A DNA stretch of 64,000 bases from assembly GCF_002093745.1 (NCBI RefSeq), contig NZ_MTSB01000010.1, forward strand, positions 124,001 to 188,000, in the 5' to 3' direction. Position numbers and translations under genes: made by a program. The notes under the pieces are model-generated. The model worked only from the letters and a program-made list of their open reading frames with translations. It was not told the DNA's origin and did no database searches. Below are positions 18,920 to 26,742 of the stretch, one piece after another; the first letter of the stretch is position 1, and each line of letters opens with the position of its first letter. Origin of the DNA: Pseudomonas graminis (lineage in GTDB: Bacteria; Pseudomonadota; Gammaproteobacteria; Pseudomonadales; Pseudomonadaceae).

Positions 18920-20116
18920 ATGTCCCTGCCTAGCTTGCGCCTCAAAGCCAACGCCGACCGCCGCCTGCGCGCCGGCCATCTGTGGGTCTACAGCAACGAG
19001 ATCGACGTGGCTGCCACGCCGCTGCACGGTTTTGCAGCCGGTGATCAGGCACTGCTCGAAGCTGCAGGCGGCAAGCCGCTGGGCATCGTTGCCATGAGCC
19101 CCAACAACCTGATCTGCGCACGCCTGCTGTCCCGCGACATCAAGCTGCCGCTCGACAAGTCCCTGCTCGTTCACCGCATCAACGTGGCGCTTTCGCTGCG
19201 CGAGCGCCTGTTCGACAAGCCTTTCTATCGCCTGGTCTACGGCGACTCAGACCTGCTGCCAGGCCTGGTGGTCGATCGTTTTGGTGACATTCTGGTTGTT
19301 CAGCTGGCGTCGGCCACCATGGAACACCACAAGGAAGACATCATCGCGGCGCTGGTTCAGGTCATCAAGCCCAGCGGCATCCTGTTCAAGAACGACTCGG
19401 CGGCCCGCGATGCGGAAGGCCTGAACCGTTACGTCGAAACCGTGTTCGGCCTGGTGCCGGAATGGGTCTCACTGGAAGAGAACGGCGTGAAGTTCGAAGC
19501 ACCGGTCATGGCCGGGCAGAAAACCGGCTGGTTCTACGACCACCGCATGAACCGCGCGCGCATCGCCCCGTATGTCAAAGGCAAGCGCGTACTGGACTTG
19601 TACAGCTACATCGGCGGCTGGGGTATTCAGGCCGCGGCCTTCGGTGCCACTGACGTAACGTGCGTCGATGCCTCCTCCTTTGCCCTGGATGGCGTGGAGC
19701 GCAACGCAGCGCTGAACGGTTTTGCGGAAAAACTGACCTGCATCGAAGGCGACGTGTTCGAAGCATTGAAAGAACTGAAAGCCGGTGAAGAGCGTTTCGA
19801 CGTCATCGTGGCCGACCCGCCTGCGTTCATCAAACGCAAGAAAGACATGAAGAACGGTGAAGGTGCCTACCGCCGCCTGAACGAACAGGCCATGCGCCTG
19901 CTCAGCAAGGACGGCATTCTGGTCAGCGCCTCCTGCTCGATGCACCTGCCGGAAGACGACCTGCAAAACATCCTTCTGACCAGCGCCCGCCACCTGGATC
20001 GCAACATCCAGCTGCTGGAACGCGGCGGCCAAGGCCCCGACCACCCGGTCCACCCGGCCATCGCCGAAACGCGCTACATCAAGAGCATCACCTGCCGGTT
20101 GCTGCCCAATAGCTGA
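18920..20116 (+). CDS. rlmI: 23S rRNA (cytosine1962-C5)-methyltransferase-like
   Basis: This is a 398-residue class I SAM methyltransferase with an N-terminal PUA domain (about 1-75, RLRAGHLWVYSNEID), a central EEHVL-type domain and a C-terminal Rossmann domain. DLYSYIGGWGIQAAAFGA is the SAM motif, VADPPAFIKRKKDM the catalytic block and SCSMHL the second cysteine motif, all as in RlmI. An AGGAG ribosome-binding site precedes the ATG at 18920. A repeat-rich spacer follows. Other m5C methyltransferases of the same architecture are the only alternative. Confidence 0.92.
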   Translation: MSLPSLRLKANADRRLRAGHLWVYSNEIDVAATPLHGFAAGDQALLEAAGGKPLGIVAMSPNNLICARLLSRDIKLPLDKSLLVHRINVALSLRERLFDKPFYRLVYGDSDLLPGLVVDRFGDILVVQLASATMEHHKEDIIAALVQVIKPSGILFKNDSAARDAEGLNRYVETVFGLVPEWVSLEENGVKFEAPVMAGQKTGWFYDHRMNRARIAPYVKGKRVLDLYSYIGGWGIQAAAFGATDVTCVDASSFALDGVERNAALNGFAEKLTCIEGDVFEALKELKAGEERFDVIVADPPAFIKRKKDMKNGEGAYRRLNEQAMRLLSKDGILVSASCSMHLPEDDLQNILLTSARHLDRNIQLLERGGQGPDHPVHPAIAETRYIKSITCRLLPNS

Positions 20117-20129
20117 TGACTGAAGGGCC

Positions 20130-20280
20130 GCTCTGCGTCGAACGATAGCCGAGGTTATCGTTCCGCACGCTCAGCGTGGGAATGCAGTTCGCGACGCTCT
20201 GTGTTGCAAGAGGACGCGGAGCATCCTGAACGGCATGCCGACGCGGAGCGTTGCACGATAGTCGAGAGATGATTGGCACG
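20130..20280. repeat. Single copy of the GACGC/GCGTC intergenic repeat family
   Basis: This spacer between rlmI and the TraX-like gene has the same short blocks as the tandem arrays at 11.8 and 58.3 kb: TATCGTTCCGCACGCTCAGCG, CGGCATGCCGACGCGGAGCG and GCACGATAG. It looks like a degenerate single or double copy. Confidence 0.7.
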
Positions 20281-20293
20281 AGCCTCATTATTC

Positions 20294-21040
20294 TCAGACC
20301 CGCTCCAACACCGCCCGCAACCCCAGCAACACCATAAAATGCAGCGGATAGATCGCGTATGCCCAGCGGCGCATCGGGATCACTGCGAAATCAGGCTTGC
20401 TGCGCAACAACACCATGCCCAGCACGGGCGCCAGTAAGCACGCGACTATCGAACCCACGGAAATCGGATCGCCCCAACTGGCGCCCGCGAACATCTGTGG
20501 CCAGGCGTTGCCTGCCAGGCACAAAGCAGCCGGAAACAGCGAATACCAGAGCGGCCTTCTCAGTACCAGCACAAAGGCCAGCGGCAGCAGCACGCCAGCA
20601 AAGCCAAACATAAGCTGTTGCTGACATACCGCCGCCAGCAGTAACGCCACAATTGCCATGATCCGGGTGGTGACATTGCGATGCTGCCAGCCTTGGGCGA
20701 TCAGCAGCCCCAACAACAGCGTCGGCATCACATTCAGCACCGTCGCGTCGGTCATGAACAGCCGGTACGGAATTTCCGATAATGCCGCGAAAATCAGCAA
20801 CCAGCCCAGGTAGCGCCATTGCACACGCGGGGCCACAATGGATGCGCTGCGCCGAGAGAGGTTGACGGCAATCGCCAGACAGAACCAAGGGAACGCAAAA
20901 CGCCCCGGCACATACAGCACGTCAATTGACCAGCCCACATAGCGCAGATGATCGAGCACCATGCTCAACATCGCCAGCCACTTGAGCAGGTCCAGCGCCT
21001 TGTTGCGTCCCGGCAGAAAAGGCGGGTTGGATAGATCCAT
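20294..21040 (-). CDS. TraX family membrane protein
   Basis: This 248-residue polytopic protein belongs to the TraX family, named after the F-plasmid pilin acetylase. Chromosomal members are common and probably acylate cell-surface components, but their substrate is unknown. The N terminus has the family motif ALDLLKWLAMLSMVLDHL (with the conserved D-H pair), then about seven hydrophobic helices, and ends AYAIYPLHFMVLLGLRA, the other signature. The start at 21040 (MDLSNPPFLPG) follows GGAG; the open frame upstream overlaps ltaE and is not coding. Confidence 0.88.
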   Translation of the reverse strand: MDLSNPPFLPGRNKALDLLKWLAMLSMVLDHLRYVGWSIDVLYVPGRFAFPWFCLAIAVNLSRRSASIVAPRVQWRYLGWLLIFAALSEIPYRLFMTDATVLNVMPTLLLGLLIAQGWQHRNVTTRIMAIVALLLAAVCQQQLMFGFAGVLLPLAFVLVLRRPLWYSLFPAALCLAGNAWPQMFAGASWGDPISVGSIVACLLAPVLGMVLLRSKPDFAVIPMRRWAYAIYPLHFMVLLGLRAVLERV

Positions 21041-21139
21041 ATCACTCCAGATCGGGTAAGTCAGTCGTGCAGCCAACACATGACCGCGTCCGCTATTGTC
21101 GCTACAGTGCGCACCATAATCGCCCATAAGGAATCGGCC

Positions 21140-22180
21140 ATGACAGACCAAAGCCAACAGTTCGCCAGCGACAACTATTCCGGTATCTGCCCCGAAGCCT
21201 GGGCAGCGATGGAGCAGGCGAACAAAGGGCATCAACGTGCCTATGGAGACGATCAATGGACTGCGCGCGCGTCGGATGATTTCCGCCGTCTGTTCGAAAC
21301 CGACTGCGAAGTGTTCTTTGCCTTCAACGGCACGGCAGCCAACTCCCTGGCGCTGTCGTCGTTGTGCCAGAGTTACCACAGTGTCATCTGTTCGGAAACG
21401 GCCCACGTCGAAACCGACGAATGCGGGGCACCGGAGTTTTTCTCCAACGGCTCCAAATTGCTGACCGCCCGCAGCCCTGGCGGCAAGCTGACCCCTGAAT
21501 CGATTCGTGAAGTGGCGCTCAAGCGTCAGGACATTCATTACCCCAAGCCACGGGTCGTGACCTTGACCCAGGCCACTGAAGTGGGCGGTGTCTATCAGCC
21601 TGAGGAGCTAAAAGCGATCAGCACGACCTGCAAGGAACTGGGCCTGCACCTGCATATGGACGGCGCGCGGTTCTCAAACGCTTGCGCCTTTCTGGACGCA
21701 TCACCCGCCGAGCTGACCTGGAAGTCCGGCGTCGACGTGCTGTGCTTCGGCGGCACCAAGAACGGTATGGCGGTAGGCGAAGCCATTCTGTTCTTCAACC
21801 ATGACCTGGCCGAAGACTTCGATTACCGCTGCAAGCAGGCCGGGCAACTGGCGTCGAAAATGCGCTTCCTGTCAGCGCCGTGGGTCGGCCTGCTGGAAAA
21901 CGACGCGTGGCTCAAACACGCGCGCCATGCCAACCGTTGCGCCCAGTTGCTGGCTGAGCTGGTCAAGGACATTGCGGGCGTGGAGCTGATGTTTCCAGTA
22001 CAGGCCAATGGCGTGTTTCTGCAATTGTCAGAACCGGCCATTGCCGCCCTGACGGCAAGGGGCTGGCGCTTCTATACCTTCATCGGCAACGGTGGCGCAC
22101 GCTTCATGTGTTCGTGGGACACCGAAGAAGACCGGGTACGCGAACTGGCCGCCGACATCAGGCTGGTCATGCAGGGCTGA
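21140..22180 (+). CDS. ltaE: Low-specificity L-threonine aldolase
   Basis: This PLP enzyme splits L-threonine and L-allo-threonine into glycine and acetaldehyde. The 346-residue product shows FASDNYSGICPEAW at the N terminus, the histidine region SETAHVETDECGAPEFF and the PLP lysine in CFGGTKNGMAVGEA. The start at 21140 follows AAGGA and gives the usual genus N terminus (MTDQSQQFASDNYSG). It is divergent from the TraX-like gene. Threonine aldolase supplies glycine to one-carbon metabolism. Confidence 0.93.
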   Translation: MTDQSQQFASDNYSGICPEAWAAMEQANKGHQRAYGDDQWTARASDDFRRLFETDCEVFFAFNGTAANSLALSSLCQSYHSVICSETAHVETDECGAPEFFSNGSKLLTARSPGGKLTPESIREVALKRQDIHYPKPRVVTLTQATEVGGVYQPEELKAISTTCKELGLHLHMDGARFSNACAFLDASPAELTWKSGVDVLCFGGTKNGMAVGEAILFFNHDLAEDFDYRCKQAGQLASKMRFLSAPWVGLLENDAWLKHARHANRCAQLLAELVKDIAGVELMFPVQANGVFLQLSEPAIAALTARGWRFYTFIGNGGARFMCSWDTEEDRVRELAADIRLVMQG

Positions 22181-22303
22181 CGCGTCTATTCAGAGCCTGT
22201 AGGTGCAGACTGGCGATCTACGGGGTAATCTCCTTCTCAAAGGCAATCGGCTCAAAATGCCGTCCGGACTTCACCGACCGCCCTCAAGAAGGAGCTTGTC
22301 TGC

Positions 22304-23746
22304 ATGTTCGATTTCTCCGCCCGGCTCAAGCAGCACTTCGCTGCTTTGCAGAGTGAAGCGCAATTCTTTTCCGTACGTTACGTGCGTCGCACCGGCCAAC
22401 AGCTATGCGTGCGCAAAAATGTGGCCGAGCCGCCCTCGCTGAGCAGCGACGAAGGCGCCATGCTGACCGTGCGCCTGAACGGCGTCGAAGCGTACGCAGC
22501 CACTAACGACATTTCCCGCCAAGGGCTGCAAGCGGCCCTGCAACAGGCCGAGACGCTGGCTCGCCGTCTGGCGCCGCATGCGCTGCTGGATCTGAGTACG
22601 CAAGCAGTGTCGACAGCCCGGGCCGACTACCTGTCGCCCAACATGGACCAGGCCTTCCCGCCGCTGAGCGACTGCATCGGCCTGCTGATGGCCGAGTCCA
22701 ATGCAGTCCCGAAAGACGAGCGCCTGGTCAACTGGCAGGCCATTCTGGGGCTGGAAACGGTCGAGCAGCTCTATCTGAACAACGCGGGCGCCGAGGTTCG
22801 TCAGGCACAGCGTTTCGTTTTCCCGGGCATGAGCGTGACGGCCTACGACGGTCACGACAGCCAGACCCGCACCCTGGGCGGCCATAATTTCGGTCAGCAG
22901 GGCGGTCTTGAAGTGTTGAGCAACTGCGGGCTGATCGGCTCTGCGGCCAACGTGGCCGATCAGGCGTTGCAACTGATCCTGGCGCCCAACACGCCATCCG
23001 GCCCGCGAGACTTGCTGTTGATGCCGGACCAGATGGTGTTGCAGATTCATGAGGCCATCGGCCATCCGCTGGAACTGGACCGGATTCTCGGCGACGAGCG
23101 CAATTACGCGGGCACCAGCTTCGTCAAGACGTCGGATTTCGGCACGCTGCAATACGGTTCCAGCCTGTTGAACGTGACGTTCGACCCGGACATTCCCGAA
23201 CAGCTTGCCAGTTACGCGCACGATGACGACGCCACCCCGGCGAGCAAGCAGTTTCTGATACGCGACGGCGTGCTGCAACGCCCGCTCGGTGGCGCGCTGT
23301 CGCAATACCGCAGCGGCATGGAAGGCGTAGCCAACAGCCGCGCCTGCAACTGGAATCGCGCACCTATCGACCGCATGGCCAACCTGAACATCGAGCCGGG
23401 CGACCGGTCCATGAATGACCTGATCGGCGATATCGAGCACGGCATTCTGATGTCGAGCAACCGCTCGTGGTCCATCGACGATGCCCGCAACAAGTTCCAG
23501 TTCGGCTGTGAATGGGGCCAGTTGATCGAGAACGGTGAGCTGAAAGGCGTGGTGAAGAACCCTAATTATCGGGCGATCTCTGCGCAGTTCTGGAAAAGCC
23601 TCAGTGCGGTCGGCGACGCCAGTACCTTCAAAGTGCTGGGCACGCCCAACTGTGGCAAGGGCGAACCCAATCAGGCGATCTGTGTCGGCCATGCCTCTCC
23701 GGCCTGTGTATTTGCCAATATCGACGTATTTGGAGGGGCTGCCTGA
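22304..23746 (+). CDS. TldD/PmbA family metalloprotease-like protein
   Basis: This 480-residue protein belongs to the TldD/TldE (PmbA) family and has the metal-binding HExxxH motif as HEAIGHPLELDR, so it is the potentially catalytic TldD-type member. The C-terminal half has DDDATPASKQFLIRDG and the ending CVFANIDVFGG. It overlaps the next gene by one base (TGATG) and the two should form a TldD/TldE-like heterodimer. The housekeeping TldD/PmbA pair is involved in microcin maturation and toxin-antitoxin turnover; this second pair, with an unusual N terminus (FSARLKQHF), has no known substrate. Confidence 0.88.
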   Translation: MFDFSARLKQHFAALQSEAQFFSVRYVRRTGQQLCVRKNVAEPPSLSSDEGAMLTVRLNGVEAYAATNDISRQGLQAALQQAETLARRLAPHALLDLSTQAVSTARADYLSPNMDQAFPPLSDCIGLLMAESNAVPKDERLVNWQAILGLETVEQLYLNNAGAEVRQAQRFVFPGMSVTAYDGHDSQTRTLGGHNFGQQGGLEVLSNCGLIGSAANVADQALQLILAPNTPSGPRDLLLMPDQMVLQIHEAIGHPLELDRILGDERNYAGTSFVKTSDFGTLQYGSSLLNVTFDPDIPEQLASYAHDDDATPASKQFLIRDGVLQRPLGGALSQYRSGMEGVANSRACNWNRAPIDRMANLNIEPGDRSMNDLIGDIEHGILMSSNRSWSIDDARNKFQFGCEWGQLIENGELKGVVKNPNYRAISAQFWKSLSAVGDASTFKVLGTPNCGKGEPNQAICVGHASPACVFANIDVFGGAA

Positions 23747-25071
23747 TGCCGCACCAACAGCAATTCGAGGCGCTGGCCGCCACGCTCAAGGCTGCCATCA
23801 GCCCGACCGAACAGTTCACCCTGGCTTACGATGCCGAGGTGTCGGACTTTATTCGCTTCAATCACGGTCAGGTTCGCCAGGCCGGGCGCGTGCAGCAGGC
23901 GGTCGCCACCTTCAAGCTGATCGACAATGGACGCCACGCCAATCTGCAAGTGACGCTGTCCGGCGATACCGACATCGACACCCAGCGCCTGAGCGATGCC
24001 CTGCAACAGTTGCGCGACACCCTGCCGTCGTTGTCCGAGGATCCGTATCTGCTGCCCAATACAGAGGCCTGGCAAAGCAGCAACGTGCAGAACGTCCCAC
24101 TGCCGGACAGCGCGGAAGTGGTCGGGCAGATCAGCGAATTGTCGCGTGACCTGGACCTGGTGGGTTTCTACGCTGCCGGCCCGCTGTACCGCGGGTTCGC
24201 CAGTTCCTGGGGGGCGCTGGGCTGGCATCAGGCCAACAGCTTCAATTTCGACTGGAGCCTGTTTCATGAGAACGGGCAGGCGGTGAAAGCCGGCTACGCC
24301 GGTCACGACTGGAACAGTGAGGCCTTTGTACGGCGCTTCGAGCAGGCACGCGAACAACTGGAGTTCCTTGGTCGCCCGCTGCACACCCTCGAACCTGGCC
24401 AGTATCGCGCCTACCTGGCTCCGGCGGCCGTGAATGAGGTCATTGATATGCTCACCTGGGGCGGGTTTTCCGCGCAAGCGCTGGCCAGCAAACGCAGCCC
24501 GCTGCAACGCTTGTACGACGGTGACGCCCGGTTCAGCCCGCTGATCAGCATTGACGAGCACGTCAGCGGTTCGTTCTCCCCTGCTTTTTCGCGGGAAGGT
24601 TATCCGCGCAAGGACCTGGCACTGGTGGTCAACGGTCAGGCTCGCGAGCGACTGGTGGACTCAAGCAGCGCCGCCGAATATGACCTGCCCGCCAATGGCG
24701 CGGATTACGGTGAAGGGCCTAACGCGCTGGACATGGCCGGGGGTTCGCTGGAGCTGGATCAGGTGCTTGAAAAACTCGGGACCGGCCTTTACATCAGCAA
24801 CCTGTGGTACTTGAACTTCTCGGACCGGCCGGCAGCACGCCTGACCGGCATGACACGTTTCGCAACGTTCTGGGTCGAAGACGGCAAGATCGTCGCGCCG
24901 GTCAGCACCATGCGTTTCGATGACAGTGCCTACAGCCTTTTAGGCAGCGCACTGGAAGACCTCACCCGAGAGCGGGAACTGATCCTGCAATCGAGTACCT
25001 ACAGTCAGCGCCAGACCGGCTCCATCCATTTGCCCGGTGCGCTGATCAGTCAACTCACTCTCACGTTGTAG
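23746..25071 (+). CDS. TldE/PmbA family protein (partner subunit)
   Basis: This 441-residue member of the PmbA/TldE family lacks an HExxxH motif, as expected for the non-catalytic partner. It has FTLAYDAEVSDFIRFNHG near the N terminus and GLYISNLWYLNFSDRPA with MTRFATFWVEDGKI near the C terminus, which match PmbA-type core strands. It is translationally coupled to the TldD-type gene upstream, and the MFS gene begins 9 bp downstream, so all three may form one operon. Whether the exporter moves a product of the protease pair is speculation. Confidence 0.86.
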   Translation: MPHQQQFEALAATLKAAISPTEQFTLAYDAEVSDFIRFNHGQVRQAGRVQQAVATFKLIDNGRHANLQVTLSGDTDIDTQRLSDALQQLRDTLPSLSEDPYLLPNTEAWQSSNVQNVPLPDSAEVVGQISELSRDLDLVGFYAAGPLYRGFASSWGALGWHQANSFNFDWSLFHENGQAVKAGYAGHDWNSEAFVRRFEQAREQLEFLGRPLHTLEPGQYRAYLAPAAVNEVIDMLTWGGFSAQALASKRSPLQRLYDGDARFSPLISIDEHVSGSFSPAFSREGYPRKDLALVVNGQARERLVDSSSAAEYDLPANGADYGEGPNALDMAGGSLELDQVLEKLGTGLYISNLWYLNFSDRPAARLTGMTRFATFWVEDGKIVAPVSTMRFDDSAYSLLGSALEDLTRERELILQSSTYSQRQTGSIHLPGALISQLTLTL

Positions 25072-25080
25072 CAGGAGCCT

Positions 25081-26529
25081 ATGCCGAACTCAGCAGCGCC
25101 GATCATGGACGAAAAGACCCTGCGCTGGATGCCCTGGGTCATTGCCATCGCGTTCTTCATGCAAAGCCTGGACGGCACGATCCTCAATACGGCACTGCCG
25201 TCGATGGCGCGTTCGCTGGCAGAAGATCCACTGCGCATGCAGTCCGTGGTCATTGCCTACATGCTGACCATCGCGCTACTGATTCCGGCTTCAGGCTGGA
25301 TCGCTGACCGGTTCGGCATCAAGCGCATCTTTTTCAGCGCCATTTTGCTGTTCAGCTTCGGTTCGCTGTTGTGCGCGCTGTCCTGGTCGCTGGATGTACT
25401 CGTGGCCGCGCGGGTGATTCAGGGGCTGGGAGGCGCGTTGATGGTGCCCATCGGGCGTCTGATCGTCTTGCGCGCTTACCCCCGGTCGGAACTGGTGAGG
25501 ATCCTGGGTTTCATCACCGTCCCCGGTCTGCTCGGCCCGTTGCTGGGTCCGACACTGGGCGGCTGGATGGTCGAATACCTGAGCTGGCACTGGATCTTCC
25601 TGATCAATATCCCGGTCGGGCTGCTGGGGTGTTACGCGGTCAAACACTTCATTCCCGACCTGCCTGGCGGTGGCCGGACGCACTTCGACGGCATCGGATT
25701 CATCCTGTTCGGCACGGCGATGGTGCTGATCACCATTGCCCTTGAAGGCCTGGGCGAATTGCACCTGCCACACATGCGCGTGGTGCTGCTGCTGTTTGCC
25801 GGGATGGGTTGCCTGGCAGCGTACTGGCTACGCGCGGGGCACATCGAGTCGCCGTTGTTCGCCCCTTCGTTGTTCCGTACCCGGACGTTTGCGGTCGGCA
25901 TCATGGGTAACCTGTTCGCTCGGCTGGGCAGCGGCGCCCTGCCGTTTCTGGTGCCATTGCTGTTGCAAGTGGCGCTTGGCTATTCGCCCTCTCAGGCCGG
26001 CATGAGCATGCTGCCACTGGCCGCCGCCGGTATGTTCGCCAAGACGGTGGCGCGCTGGCTGATCGAACATTTGGGCTATCGCCGCATTCTCACCGGCAAT
26101 ACATTGTTGCTGGGCATCCTGCTGGCAAGCCTGGCGCTGGTGGATATGCAGACACCGTACTGGGTCTTGCTGATACAACTGGGGCTGCTCGGCGCTGTGA
26201 ATTCGTTGCAGTTCACGGCAATGAACACCGTGACCCTGATCGATCTGGACGACGCCAGCGCCGCGAGCGGCAACAGTTTGCTCTCGGTCGTGGCACAGTT
26301 GTCCCTGAGCCTGGGGGTTGCCAGCGCGGCGGCATTGTTGGGCGGCTTCAGCGAAGAAGTCGCCACCGGTGAAGTCAGCAGCATGCTGGGTGCGTTTCAG
26401 ATGACGTTCCTGAGCGTCGGGGTGCTGGCGATGTTCGCGGCAGGGATTTTCCTGCAGTTGCCTGCCAAGGACGCAGAAACGCGCTCCGCACAGGCAGGCG
26501 TTCTCAAGAATGACGTGGAAGAAAGCTGA
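25081..26529 (+). CDS. DHA2 family MFS drug exporter (MdtD-like)
   Basis: This 482-residue membrane protein belongs to the 14-helix DHA2 family of drug:proton antiporters. Visible signatures include FMQSLDGTILNTALPSMA in helix 1, the motif A region GWIADRFGIKRIF, and the antiporter motif C region GLLGPLLGPTLGGW in helix 5. It is most like MdtD. It begins 9 bp after the TldE-like gene on the same strand, which suggests shared expression. Substrate is not predictable. Confidence 0.88.
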   Translation: MPNSAAPIMDEKTLRWMPWVIAIAFFMQSLDGTILNTALPSMARSLAEDPLRMQSVVIAYMLTIALLIPASGWIADRFGIKRIFFSAILLFSFGSLLCALSWSLDVLVAARVIQGLGGALMVPIGRLIVLRAYPRSELVRILGFITVPGLLGPLLGPTLGGWMVEYLSWHWIFLINIPVGLLGCYAVKHFIPDLPGGGRTHFDGIGFILFGTAMVLITIALEGLGELHLPHMRVVLLLFAGMGCLAAYWLRAGHIESPLFAPSLFRTRTFAVGIMGNLFARLGSGALPFLVPLLLQVALGYSPSQAGMSMLPLAAAGMFAKTVARWLIEHLGYRRILTGNTLLLGILLASLALVDMQTPYWVLLIQLGLLGAVNSLQFTAMNTVTLIDLDDASAASGNSLLSVVAQLSLSLGVASAAALLGGFSEEVATGEVSSMLGAFQMTFLSVGVLAMFAAGIFLQLPAKDAETRSAQAGVLKNDVEES

Positions 26530-26742
26530 TTCAAATGGCTGAAAACAGGGCTTTCAGGCCCGAAAACAGAGTATTTTAAGTAACCGACCAGATACATTGC
26601 AGAACCAGGACAATCGGCCGACACATTTATAGCACTAAGCCACCGTGGTCTCTTGTAAGCATGGGCCGCATGATGCAACCTTGCCGTACGCGAAAGCGGG
26701 TTTCTGCCCGTCGCGACTAGTATTCTGGAAGCGAGTTTGTTC

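Noticed and set aside
23671..24561. 296-codon minus-strand frame over the TldE-like gene
   Set aside because: It is antisense to a well-supported gene and shows no domain.
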